This document shows, piece by piece, positions 44,909 to 53,376 of a stretch of DNA of 64,000 nt; within the stretch, counting starts at the first letter, position 1; the number at the start of each line of letters is the position of its first letter. A model generated the notes under the pieces. That model made no database searches, was not told where the DNA came from, and was given only the letters and a program-made list of their open reading frames with translations. A program made the position numbers and the translations under genes. Origin of the DNA: Sphingobacterium arenae (GTDB lineage: Bacteria; Bacteroidota; Bacteroidia; Sphingobacteriales; Sphingobacteriaceae); contig NZ_JACNYK010000002.1 in assembly GCF_014692505.1 (NCBI RefSeq), positions 558,001 to 622,000 of the forward strand, given 5' to 3'.

Positions 44909-47900
44909 TTAGTAATTAAATTTAGCGCCAAAGGAAATCTCGAAAGGCGTTGGATACCCATTATGGAATGCTGGGTCTATACCCTGATCGTTTTCCTTCC
45001 ATAACAAGGCTATGTTTGAACAATACGTGTAGAGTTGTAGGCTTGACGCCCTATGGCTACCAAACGGCTTGAAAGCGTATGAAAATCGCAGATCTTGTAG
45101 ACGGATATGGCTTCCGGTTAGCGCAAGTACGCTCGAATTTTGGTAAAACGATTCTCTGTTTGCGTTGATCGGATACTGAAAAGCGGGTACACTCGTCCGA
45201 TTTTCGTCTCCCCCGTGTTGCCATCGGTCGTCGTAGTCGGCGTATCGATAGTTGCCACCGATCAACCCATTCGAACTGAACGAATTTGTACGTTTAAAAT
45301 AATAGCCGAACTTGTACAGGATATTGAACGAAAGCTCCAAGTTCCGGTAAGAAACGGTATGCCTAAAACTACCGAACCTCGTGGGTACTTTAGATCCAAG
45401 CAACGAAATACTGTTCCGATCTGTACCATTTAGAATATCACCGTAGTTTTCGGTATCCTCCCCTTCAAAAAAACCGAGGGGATTCCCTTCATTACTAAGT
45501 CCTTTGAATCCATAAAGAACAAGCGAATTAATGGGATTACCTTCTATGGGAACGATACCTATGCTGCTGACGATATCCGAATTCGACCCCGGCTCTATAT
45601 AATATTCGGTAATCTTGTCATTGACCGCATTAAAAATTAAATCAGTCCGGACAGAAATTGCTTTGTCCTTAAACCAAGAAAACCACAATTGTGCATCCAG
45701 ACCTTTGGTGGCGGTGCTCGCCACATTTCCGTAAAATTCGCTTATGCCCACTTGCGGCGCTACCGGACTCCAACCCATCAGATCTTGTCCTTTCTTTACA
45801 AAATATTCTATCGATCCCCCAACACGATTATCGCCCAAACTAAAATCCAGTCCTATATTTTGATTTTGGACACGTTCCCAGCGCAGCGAACTATTCGGCG
45901 GATTAAGAATAATGTCTATTGGGCTACCCCAAAGGTTTCCCGCTCTATGCAATCGCGAGGTAAGATAAGCTGTTGTGCTCTTGTCCACATTACCATTGTA
46001 ACCGAAAGTTGTCCTTATTTTAAGAAAGTCAAGCGGCATCCATTTGAGGATGGGATGTAAGTTATAAGACGCTCCCACGGACCAAAGCGGTACCCCTTTT
46101 TGGTTTGCCGAGACACCAAAAATATTGGATTCGTCTTTTCGAAAACTTCCGGTAATCGACAGGTTGTCTGCATAGGTATAGGACAATAATCCATAGTACG
46201 AGCGGTTGTTATCAGCTTGCCTCGAACGGCCAGCACCACGATTGATCAGCGAATAGCCTCCACTGTGGTAAAGTGGAAAATACGTAAAAATATCTACTTC
46301 GGTAAAACTTTCCAGATCACGGTTGTAACCATACATACTTCCCAAGTTCTCGAACAGCCGCCTATCATGGCGCCATTCCATGCCGACCATACCGCTGAAA
46401 TGATGCAGATGACCTAAATTTTCATTCCAGTCCAATTGTGCTCGTCCGTAATGCGATTCCATCCGTGTGGTACTTTTGTTCAAGATATCGCCGCGCGCGA
46501 TCGGACGAACAACCGTGCCCTGTACTTCATCGACCTGACTATATTGATTGATCAGGTTCCTTGTATAAAAAGAACGTTGGTCGTACAGTGTGGAGTTTTC
46601 AAGCCAATTATTACTCGTTAGGTAATTGACGCCAATTTTAAAGGAGCGATATACCTTGGAGTTAATCCCCACCTGAAAGCGTAATTGCTGATCCTTTCCT
46701 TCATAACGGGTGAGGTTATCCCTAACTTCTTCTACGGGGCGATACTTCCAGTCCAGTAAGTAACCATTCCCCACCGTATCGGTATACGACGGTCGTAACG
46801 TACTCAGGTTCGCAGCTTCCAATGCGATATTATTATGGGCCAGTTGTTCATAAGGATAGCGTGGTCTATAGCCATAGGCGTTCCCTTCGTTGTTCGTATT
46901 TTTTACATACCAAACATCCATATCGATCCGCAGGTAATCTCCAAAAGGACTCCATTGGTTATTATTACGGATATTGACCCGACTGTTTTCGGCGGATACA
47001 CTTTCACTTAGTGACCGATCATAGCCCACGGACAAGATATTTTTTGCCTTAGTGGAACCGGTGGAGATACTCACCTGTTGCTGGTGCTGCAATTTGTTCC
47101 TGTAAAAATACTGCTGAAAATCATGGCGGACATCCTGACTCCTCAGCACATCAATTTTTCCGTGCGCCTCTTCCAAGCTTATATCTCCGGATCGGTTCTG
47201 TTCCAAAATATCGACGACGGGCGAAATGTGCTGATATATGGTATTGATATTTCTGTCGTAATACCCTTGTTCAAAAAGCCATATCTCCGAATCAATAAAA
47301 TCACTTGAAGACATCTGCTTCTCATAAAATAAGTTCGGTTTCTTGCCAATCAGAAAATTGGACGAGAAATCGATAGACAACCGATCCTTCGCCTTCTTGG
47401 TCGTGATGACGATCACGCCGTTACCGGACCGGACACCCCAGATCGAAGCAGCTGTTGCATCTTTTAGCACCGTTACACTTTCAATGTCATTTGGGTTAAT
47501 GTTATTGATATCCCCTTCAAAAGGAAAATTATCCACTACCACGAGCGGACGTGTACTGGAAAAAAGCGTACTCCGCCCCCTTACACTTATTCCGTCCGGA
47601 TTACCCGTATTACGATCGAGCAGCAGCCCGTTTGTGACACCATCCAATCTTGATAGTATATCCATAGATGGATTACGCTGCAAAGTCTTAGAATCAACAT
47701 GGGCGAAACTCCCTGTAGCACGTTCCTTTGGTAACTGCTGGTATCCGGTACTTACCACCTCGACTTCTTCAAGCTGATTTTCAAGTGGCTCCAGTGATAT
47801 AGTTAAATAGGTAGTCCTTTCATCATAGTCAATAGCTTGTGGTTGAAAGCCGACATGTCTCACTTCGACGGTCCCTGTACTTTTATTCGTCGGTATACGG

Positions 47901-48118
47901 AATCTGCCCATTTCATCGGTACTAACGGAAACGCCGTTAGCACGGACAGAAACACCTTGGATAGGCTCACCATCGACGCTAGACAGCACCTCTCCTAGCA
48001 ATACTGTTTTTTGCCCTTCGGCAGTCCGCGTTTCCGCAGACTGCGCCCAGGCTTCTGATAGATTAAACAACATGAAACAAATCAATGCCAACACCAAAGG
48101 CATTGATTTGTTCTTCAT
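44909..48118 (-). CDS. SusC/RagA TonB-dependent transporter with repeat-array leader
   Basis: A 1069-residue outer-membrane transporter started at 48118 (MKNKSMPLVLALICFMLF ... AWAQS), which gives a normal signal peptide. A carboxypeptidase-like repeat (LGEVLSSVDGEPIQGVSV), plug (LKDATAASIWGVRSGNGV) and large barrel ending GAKFNY follow; there is no STN domain, so it is not a sigma-cascade transducer. The frame stays open 211 codons further upstream, but that stretch runs through two 11-nt-period arrays and has no signal sequence, so I reject it. The operon is SusC-SusD-thioredoxin. Confidence 0.87.
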   Translation of the reverse strand: MKNKSMPLVLALICFMLFNLSEAWAQSAETRTAEGQKTVLLGEVLSSVDGEPIQGVSVRANGVSVSTDEMGRFRIPTNKSTGTVEVRHVGFQPQAIDYDERTTYLTISLEPLENQLEEVEVVSTGYQQLPKERATGSFAHVDSKTLQRNPSMDILSRLDGVTNGLLLDRNTGNPDGISVRGRSTLFSSTRPLVVVDNFPFEGDINNINPNDIESVTVLKDATAASIWGVRSGNGVIVITTKKAKDRLSIDFSSNFLIGKKPNLFYEKQMSSSDFIDSEIWLFEQGYYDRNINTIYQHISPVVDILEQNRSGDISLEEAHGKIDVLRSQDVRHDFQQYFYRNKLQHQQQVSISTGSTKAKNILSVGYDRSLSESVSAENSRVNIRNNNQWSPFGDYLRIDMDVWYVKNTNNEGNAYGYRPRYPYEQLAHNNIALEAANLSTLRPSYTDTVGNGYLLDWKYRPVEEVRDNLTRYEGKDQQLRFQVGINSKVYRSFKIGVNYLTSNNWLENSTLYDQRSFYTRNLINQYSQVDEVQGTVVRPIARGDILNKSTTRMESHYGRAQLDWNENLGHLHHFSGMVGMEWRHDRRLFENLGSMYGYNRDLESFTEVDIFTYFPLYHSGGYSLINRGAGRSRQADNNRSYYGLLSYTYADNLSITGSFRKDESNIFGVSANQKGVPLWSVGASYNLHPILKWMPLDFLKIRTTFGYNGNVDKSTTAYLTSRLHRAGNLWGSPIDIILNPPNSSLRWERVQNQNIGLDFSLGDNRVGGSIEYFVKKGQDLMGWSPVAPQVGISEFYGNVASTATKGLDAQLWFSWFKDKAISVRTDLIFNAVNDKITEYYIEPGSNSDIVSSIGIVPIEGNPINSLVLYGFKGLSNEGNPLGFFEGEDTENYGDILNGTDRNSISLLGSKVPTRFGSFRHTVSYRNLELSFNILYKFGYYFKRTNSFSSNGLIGGNYRYADYDDRWQHGGDENRTSVPAFQYPINANRESFYQNSSVLALTGSHIRLQDLRFSYAFKPFGSHRASSLQLYTYCSNIALLWKENDQGIDPAFHNGYPTPFEISFGAKFNY

Positions 48119-48140
48119 TGCCTCTACCCCTATTATTCCT

Positions 48141-48290
48141 CTACGGTTACTGTACCGCTGATCTACGCCAGAGGTACATGCGTTTAGTAGGTCAGTAGTG
48201 GATCTCCAGTAGCTTCTTAGTAGATCTCCAGTACCTTTTCGGTACACTCCCCGTACACTAACGGTACACTCGTGGTACATTAACGGTACC
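48141..48290. repeat. 11-nt-period array A (GTAC/GTAG units)
   Basis: GTAC, GTAG or CTAC recurs at exact 11-base steps: 48141, 48152, 48163, 48174, then (after a two-base phase shift) 48187, 48198, 48209, 48220, 48231, 48242, 48253, 48264, 48275, 48286. The seven bases between are variable. It lies 23 bases upstream of the SusC start, within its probable leader. Confidence 0.85.
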
Positions 48291-48297
48291 TCAGCTA

Positions 48298-48320
48298 TTT
48301 TACGCAAACGTTGCGTAAAA
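48298..48320. promoter_or_regulatory. Perfect palindromic hairpin between the two arrays
   Basis: TTTTACGCAA and TTGCGTAAAA form a 10-bp stem around ACG. It separates array A from array B and could be an operator or an RNA stem. Confidence 0.7.
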
Positions 48321-48396
48321 GGTACTACATCCTTACTGCATCTATACTTGATCCTCGCTTTTAGCTTGCCTAAAAAACGGCGTGAAAAACTCTTTG

Positions 48397-48617
48397 CTTC
48401 TTCGGGTGCTGTTCGCGTTTCCTTCGGGTGCGCTTCGACTACGCTTCGGAATTGGTTCGAAACACCTTCGGTATTTCTGTGCGTATTCTTCGGGTATTGT
48501 TCGGGATTTTCCGAACAGCTCCCGAACACTTCCCGAAGATCACCCGAACAAGGGCCGAATAAATCCCGCGGATGTCCCGAAGAAACGTCGACAACCTCTC
48601 GAACGGTCGCCGAAGGC
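48397..48617. repeat. 11-nt-period array B (TTCG units, then CCGA units)
   Basis: Twenty units at exact 11-base spacing. TTCG begins at 48401, 48412, 48423, 48434, 48445, 48456, 48467, 48489 and 48500 (48478 is TGTG). From 48511 the core becomes CCGA, TCGA or CCGC: 48511, 48522, 48533, 48544, 48555, 48566, 48577, 48588, 48599, 48610. The left half can therefore pair with the right half, giving a long hairpin of short helices and regular internal loops centred near 48508. Other bases vary. Eleven is not a multiple of three, so coding does not explain the period. Confidence 0.9.
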
Positions 48618-48769
48618 AAGGCAATGCCCCCCTCTCTTACTTGATTGGTTAAGATTTTTGATAATCTAGGTGGTTTTTCTTTTCGGGAACAAGCTCCTCC
48701 TTCGCGTTGGCTAAAGGCCAGTCCTCTCCCACCCTTGTAAAAATTGTTCATTTTTCGAGGTTTTTAGGG

Positions 48770-48840
48770 TGTGGCCTAAGGCGCTGGCTGAGGTGACTCT
48801 TGCTATTTCTCCTTTGTGCCTAAGCTGGGCTTAGGCCACA
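48770..48840. other. Alternative-hairpin element (CCTAAG/CTTAGG)
   Basis: TGTGGCCTAAG at 48770 can pair with CTTAGGCCACA at 48830-48840; a middle copy (GCCTAAG, about 48818-48824) can instead pair with the same right arm in a compact hairpin with a CTGGG loop. Two exclusive folds are typical of switch-like leaders, but no regulated gene is certain. Confidence 0.45.
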
Positions 48841-49014
48841 TTGTTAGTAAAATTGTTTTGAATGAGAATGCGGACGAAACGTAAGTTCATAATCGAAATA
48901 ATCGGTTTGTAATGCCGCATTTTTAGGAAAGCCAAATAGGCTAGAAACCCAAACTACTCAGGCTTTTTAATGATGTTTCTTGTTCTTTGTTTATTGCTCA
49001 TAACTATTTATACG

Positions 49015-49222
49015 TTAGGAGTCTTGGTGGTGGAGGGTAGATATTTGATACATGTGGGACTACACACCGTGGCCACTTATCAGTTCTCAGGCCTTACGTA
49101 ACACGGATTTACAGTAGCCCCACATCTACCAGATATGCAAATATAGCATAAAAGTATAGATGCGGGTATTTAAACTACTGCCCTGCGTTACGGCCTGAGA
49201 AATTTGTAGCCGCAAGACTCTA
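49015..49222. ncRNA. Candidate structured RNA or long inverted-repeat element
   Basis: GAGTCTTG (49019-49026) pairs with CAAGACTC (49213-49220), closing a region that also contains TTCTCAGGCC (49084) / GGCCTGAGAA (49192) and ATGTGGG / CCCACAT plus GGTAGAT / ATCTACC (near 49036-49130). No coding frame or known RNA family is recognised. The strand is not known. Confidence 0.35.
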
Positions 49223-49342
49223 AATTAAATACCATCGAAGATTTTTAATCTTCTATTAACAAGACAAATATAGATAAAAATTCTATATAACGCAAATATT
49301 TCCTGTCGAATAATATTATATAATTTGACGGTATTAGTTGTA

Positions 49343-49891
49343 ATGAAACCAAAAGGAAAGATCACAGCATTAGCTCAACACATAATAGACACCTTTAGAA
49401 CACTTTATTTAGAAAATGGGATCTCTGGCAGAAAATTTTCTCATGATATTACAGAAGGGTCAAACCCAACACGAGTTTCTGGTTTTGAAAACATCTACAA
49501 TAATGAGACTTACACTCCTGAACTCACGAAAAAAGCTTTGAATTATTTCGGTTTAAGGATGGAGGACATTTTACCCGATGACTTATTGGACAACGATGAG
49601 TTAATAGAGAAAACTAGAATTCCGATACTAAAACAGATGAGTATCAAAGCGGCTTTAAATTCACTTCTCGAAGAAGGTTATTTTGACACTCCTCGCCTGC
49701 GCGCAGAAATCACATCCTATTATAACTCTTTTTTGCCTGAACCCGACCATAAACAGGATTCTGATTTCTCGGCACAACTAGAAAATTTGTACAATGAAAG
49801 AAAAATATTAAAAGTTCGACTGGATGATGAGGACGAAAGGAAAGCCAAGCTGATCCGCTTCGTGAGTAACATGGAGTTGAAAGAAGATTAA
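49343..49891 (+). CDS. XRE-like protein, first of a related pair
   Basis: A 182-residue protein started at the ATG at 49343 (MKPKGKITALAQHIID). The N-terminal 80 residues look like a diverged XRE-type helix-turn-helix (FRTLYLENGISGRKFSHDI, ALNYFGLRMEDILPDD). The C-terminal part contains KAALNSLLEEGYFDTPRLR, which resembles MDQWLREGYFKIGITGYKL in the next gene. The two proteins thus seem to share an architecture. Their position at the edge of a defence-like region suggests regulators, but no target is known. Confidence 0.5.
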   Translation: MKPKGKITALAQHIIDTFRTLYLENGISGRKFSHDITEGSNPTRVSGFENIYNNETYTPELTKKALNYFGLRMEDILPDDLLDNDELIEKTRIPILKQMSIKAALNSLLEEGYFDTPRLRAEITSYYNSFLPEPDHKQDSDFSAQLENLYNERKILKVRLDDEDERKAKLIRFVSNMELKED

Positions 49892-49924
49892 GTCTTCCGC
49901 TATTTATTTCCTAAATTTGTACCT

Positions 49925-50599
49925 GTGTCAATGGGAAAACCAATCAACATACCTACTTTTTCTTACGAACTAAATACTATGGTTCGAAAGCACCGTGAGA
50001 CTAAAGGCTATACGCAAGAGGAATTTGCTTTTCTGATTGGCAAACCTTTGGAGGAAATCCAAAATAATGAAAATTTAACTAGCGATTCATCTTATGACAT
50101 CAACCATACGAACTTTTATGCTCGGATTTTAAGCAAGAAACCAAAGGAAATGTTTTTCGAAGACTCCTTTGAAGAGGCAAATATCAATATTATTGCAACA
50201 AAGACGACAGTAAAAAACAAAAGAACAGGAATAGAGATTGACAAATTCAAAGGAACAAGTAGCTTTAACAAGAAATCAATGGAGATAGAATCATACTCGC
50301 TCCCAATAAAACCTGTTTATGATGTAACTATCGAGGATGAGAATAAGGTTTTGAAGATAATGGACCAATGGTTAAGAGAAGGCTATTTCAAAATCGGTAT
50401 CACCGGCTATAAACTGTACCAAGATTTATTGGCACAACATGCGGAAGGCAAAATACAATTACCCGACTCCTTCCGCCCTATCCTGGTCTCTCGCGCCATT
50501 ACAACAATGTGCGGCAGACGAAAAAAACCGAAACTTCTTCCCCATCGGAAACTTCCGAAAACGCTAGAAAAATGGCTATTGTATAAGGAGGATGTGTAA
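49925..50599 (+). CDS. XRE-family helix-turn-helix protein
   Basis: A 224-residue protein with an N-terminal HTH_3-like domain (MVRKHRETKGYTQEEFAFLI, GKPLEEIQNNE) and a C-terminal part with DQWLREGYFKIGITGYKLYQ, shared in outline with the preceding gene. The end is basic (RRKKPKLLPHRKLPKTLEKW). It starts 33 bases after the previous gene and is likely co-transcribed. No toxin partner with a known fold lies directly next to it. Confidence 0.65.
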   Translation: MSMGKPINIPTFSYELNTMVRKHRETKGYTQEEFAFLIGKPLEEIQNNENLTSDSSYDINHTNFYARILSKKPKEMFFEDSFEEANINIIATKTTVKNKRTGIEIDKFKGTSSFNKKSMEIESYSLPIKPVYDVTIEDENKVLKIMDQWLREGYFKIGITGYKLYQDLLAQHAEGKIQLPDSFRPILVSRAITTMCGRRKKPKLLPHRKLPKTLEKWLLYKEDV

Positions 50600-50703
50600 T
50601 ATTGCAGCAAGATCATGGAACCGATTTAAGAGTTAAGTTAATTATATTCTTGTCCAACTTTTGTTATAATTTCTATATTAGTGTCACTTATAAGTCTAAT
50701 CAT

Positions 50704-50985
50704 ATGAATATAATAGATGCCAAAAACAAACTCAAAAAATACCAACGTATAATTGGTAAGGTTGTGGATAATAAAGAAATATCTGAAATCGCTATACATC
50801 CTACAAATGACTCTATTCTTCCTGAAATCACAATGTGTTTGTTAAATTTTGTAGATTATGATTATATGCTTTCTAGATATACCGATTTTGATTTAGTTGT
50901 AATATATGATATTGAAGATTTCCCGTCAACAGGTTATGTTATGTGGGACACTATTGATAACGTAACAAAGAAGCTCAAGATTTAA
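50704..50985 (+). CDS. Hypothetical 93-residue protein
   Basis: Started at the ATG at 50704 (MNIIDAKNKLKKYQRIIGKV); upstream in-frame TTG is less likely as its extension is hydrophobic and AT-rich. The product is acidic, mixed alpha/beta, with IYDIEDFPSTGYVMWDTIDN near the end. No family recognised. Codon use is more AT-rich than the metabolic part of the window, as in the rest of this island. Confidence 0.5.
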   Translation: MNIIDAKNKLKKYQRIIGKVVDNKEISEIAIHPTNDSILPEITMCLLNFVDYDYMLSRYTDFDLVVIYDIEDFPSTGYVMWDTIDNVTKKLKI

Positions 50986-51103
50986 AGTCGATATAATTGA
51001 TCAATTTTATAAAACCAAAGTGATTTGCTTTCATTCTTTGAATTGCTAATATTCGGCACGACTAAGGATCCCCAATACAAATTAATCCTAAAGACAAGTA
51101 AAT

Positions 51104-51580
51104 ATGACAAAAACACAGATTGAAGAATACTTAATAAGACTTGAGTATGAGTTGCTAAATAATTCTGATAATCAGAAAATTGAACTATCTAGAAATTGGG
51201 CTAACTCTTTTCCTTCCGAGACGGCAGTCTACATATTCCGCGAAGATGGCGAAATTTGTTATGTTGGAGAAACTGGAAGTCTCAGAGGGAGAATGACTGA
51301 TATTCTAAACACCAAAAATCATACATTGCGAAGGAATATAGGAAATCATTATTTTTCTGAGTTTCCTACTTATGAAAAACCAAGCTCAAAAAAAGGATTT
51401 TGTCAAGAAATCGAGAACTTGCTGAATCAAAAAATCACAACACATCTGACTGTTTCGTATATTCTAGTGGATCTTGGAAGAAAAGAACTTGAGGAAAGGC
51501 TGTACGACAAGTTTTTTCCAAAATATTCGATCAAAGGAAAACGGGGAACAAAAAAAATTCTTAGGAGGGAATTGCTTTAA
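51104..51580 (+). CDS. GIY-YIG nuclease-superfamily protein
   Basis: A 158-residue protein with a GIY-YIG-like core: AVYIFREDGEICYVGETGSL with RGRM following, and a later acidic residue in FCQEIENLL or KELEERLYDKF that could complete the site. Small GIY-YIG proteins cut DNA in repair, restriction or mobile elements. It stands alone, with 118 bases before and 285 bases after it. The first motif tyrosine is preceded by AV rather than the usual G, so activity should be tested rather than assumed. Confidence 0.7.
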   Translation: MTKTQIEEYLIRLEYELLNNSDNQKIELSRNWANSFPSETAVYIFREDGEICYVGETGSLRGRMTDILNTKNHTLRRNIGNHYFSEFPTYEKPSSKKGFCQEIENLLNQKITTHLTVSYILVDLGRKELEERLYDKFFPKYSIKGKRGTKKILRRELL

Positions 51581-51864
51581 GGATGGCAAAAAACGCCAAT
51601 CAACCTTGTGCAGATTACAGGAACATACAGCATCGCAGATGCTTAAGGGTAAATGCACAATGTCTTAGGCATAAAAACATAGGCGACGCGCACCTCCTAC
51701 TCTCCTCTAGTTTACTTTCCTAATAGCGCTCGTTTAACAGCAGGTGGCGAGGAGCTAAAATTTAAGAAGCCGAAAAAGGGTAGATAAGCAAACCCAAAAG
51801 AGAAACGGAGAAAGAAGAAGAAGTTTTACCTCGCTAAGTCGAGCACGCAGTTAAAATTTAAAAA

Positions 51865-53058
51865 ATGTTAAATAAAATCATATTCAATTCGAAATTTACA
51901 TCTAACGACGATTTTGTAGATTTATTAGACTGCTTATTGCTGTATGATCAGATTATTCTATTAACTAATAGCATCAGCATCCAGCGTTTGTTACAAAACT
52001 TAGGCATAGATTTATTAATCGAACTTCAGATTAGAAAAAGATTAAATTTGCTATACCACGACAATGTCTTCGGACCTGGCTTAATTAATAACGATGATTT
52101 ATACCTGTCGACATATACCTCTACCAGCATCTCACTAGAGGGACTCTTATATGATTACAACAGAAATTTTGTTAAAAACTCCACACTGAATAATGCGTTT
52201 GCATCAAAGCATTCAGACCATTTTAAAACATATTCATATCCTTTAGAACTAACAAACATTATATACTCGGACTTACAGAATGAAAGTCTTATAAATAATT
52301 ATTTCAAAATATACTTAAAATCCTTATCTGAAGTTCTGTCAACAATCCAAATAGATATCCACTTTAAACCTAATGGTAGAGAATTTCTTGGCAGAGAATT
52401 ATATACAGCAACTTATTCTGGAGATTTCGATTCATTCATTCAACAATTTAGAGACGTGGTTGGCTATGATTACTCAGTTACAGACTTCTTGTTACAATAC
52501 GGAATAAGCAAAGGAGACTTCTTATTAGCTGGTGATTTAGATTCTGAGATTTCTAATCCCATGAATTTAGAATTTTTTAGAGAAATGTCATTCGATATTT
52601 TTAATAGGAATGTGGCTTCTAACTTTCAAATTAATTCCTTTGAAGAGTACGTTTTTTCCGACTTTACTTCTATTGGTAAGGCTTTTATTGAACAAAAGAT
52701 CAGCACTGACACATTGCTTAAACTATACGACTCAACGCAAGAATTAAGATCACACATAAGAGATCTGGCAGATAGTAAAAATATTGTGGGAGAATACAAC
52801 AAGTTAATAGAAGTAGATTTCAACCTTGCTAATAAATCCGATTCCACTATTAAATTTATACTTAGTAATATAGTTATTAAAAGTGCTAATTTTATGATAA
52901 AAACGATTGTTCCTCCTCCTTTGCTTGATATAGCAAGTGAGGTAGTACCTTTAGCTGTTGATGCTTTCGGTCATTTTGGCTATGATAAAATTAAAAAAGG
53001 TTGGCAGCCCAAAGGAAAACTAACTGAATTTGAAAATTTAAAGAAAAAATTTTTGTAG
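51865..53058 (+). CDS. Unrecognised 397-residue protein in the defence-like island
   Basis: An AT-rich gene encoding a mostly helical, leucine-rich soluble protein with a slightly hydrophobic segment near residues 340-370 (IKTIVPPPLLDIASEVVPLA). I recognise no domain, catalytic motif or signal peptide. It is flanked by a 285-base gap with a repeated AAAATTTAA motif upstream and a 318-base gap with possible insertion-sequence end remnants downstream, so it may have arrived separately from its neighbours. Confidence 0.5.
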   Translation: MLNKIIFNSKFTSNDDFVDLLDCLLLYDQIILLTNSISIQRLLQNLGIDLLIELQIRKRLNLLYHDNVFGPGLINNDDLYLSTYTSTSISLEGLLYDYNRNFVKNSTLNNAFASKHSDHFKTYSYPLELTNIIYSDLQNESLINNYFKIYLKSLSEVLSTIQIDIHFKPNGREFLGRELYTATYSGDFDSFIQQFRDVVGYDYSVTDFLLQYGISKGDFLLAGDLDSEISNPMNLEFFREMSFDIFNRNVASNFQINSFEEYVFSDFTSIGKAFIEQKISTDTLLKLYDSTQELRSHIRDLADSKNIVGEYNKLIEVDFNLANKSDSTIKFILSNIVIKSANFMIKTIVPPPLLDIASEVVPLAVDAFGHFGYDKIKKGWQPKGKLTEFENLKKKFL

Positions 53059-53108
53059 GAACCTAGCTTAAATTTTTGTGATTGAAGCTGAATTAAGCAA
53101 TGTGTCTA

Positions 53109-53290
53109 TAGCGGAGGTCAGCATATTCCACACCATACTACACCTTGTTATCGATATGTAAAGGCGTAGTACAGGCTAGCTGGACATACTGGAGCAAGCT
53201 GACCCCTCAAAATTGAATCATATTTAGGGAGGCATATTGCATTTAAAGCCGATATTCGACTGCCATACTGGCTGATGTTGACCCCCTAAT
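53109..53290. mobile_element. Possible insertion-sequence end remnants
   Basis: CATACTGG followed a few bases later by TGACCCC occurs twice (about 53186-53217 and 53259-53290), and an inverted relative (GGAGGTCAGCATAT) near 53114. Multiple short terminal repeats with GACCCC recall IS21-family ends. No transposase gene remains. Confidence 0.3.
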
Positions 53291-53376
53291 TGCGTTTTTC
53301 AATTTGAGTATTTCGGAGCATTGGGTTCTTCCCCGCTTTTGGTAGTAATTCCATCATATTCTGCCTAGTCCAACAA

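Noticed and set aside
48119..48751. 211-codon N-terminal extension of the SusC frame
   Set aside because: It runs through the two 11-nt arrays and lacks a signal peptide, while a perfect signal peptide starts at 48118. The frame is open only because the periodic arrays happen to lack stops in it.
48870..49322. Retron or reverse-transcriptase-linked RNA
   Set aside because: The nested inverted repeats suggested a retron RNA, but no reverse transcriptase gene is present nearby.
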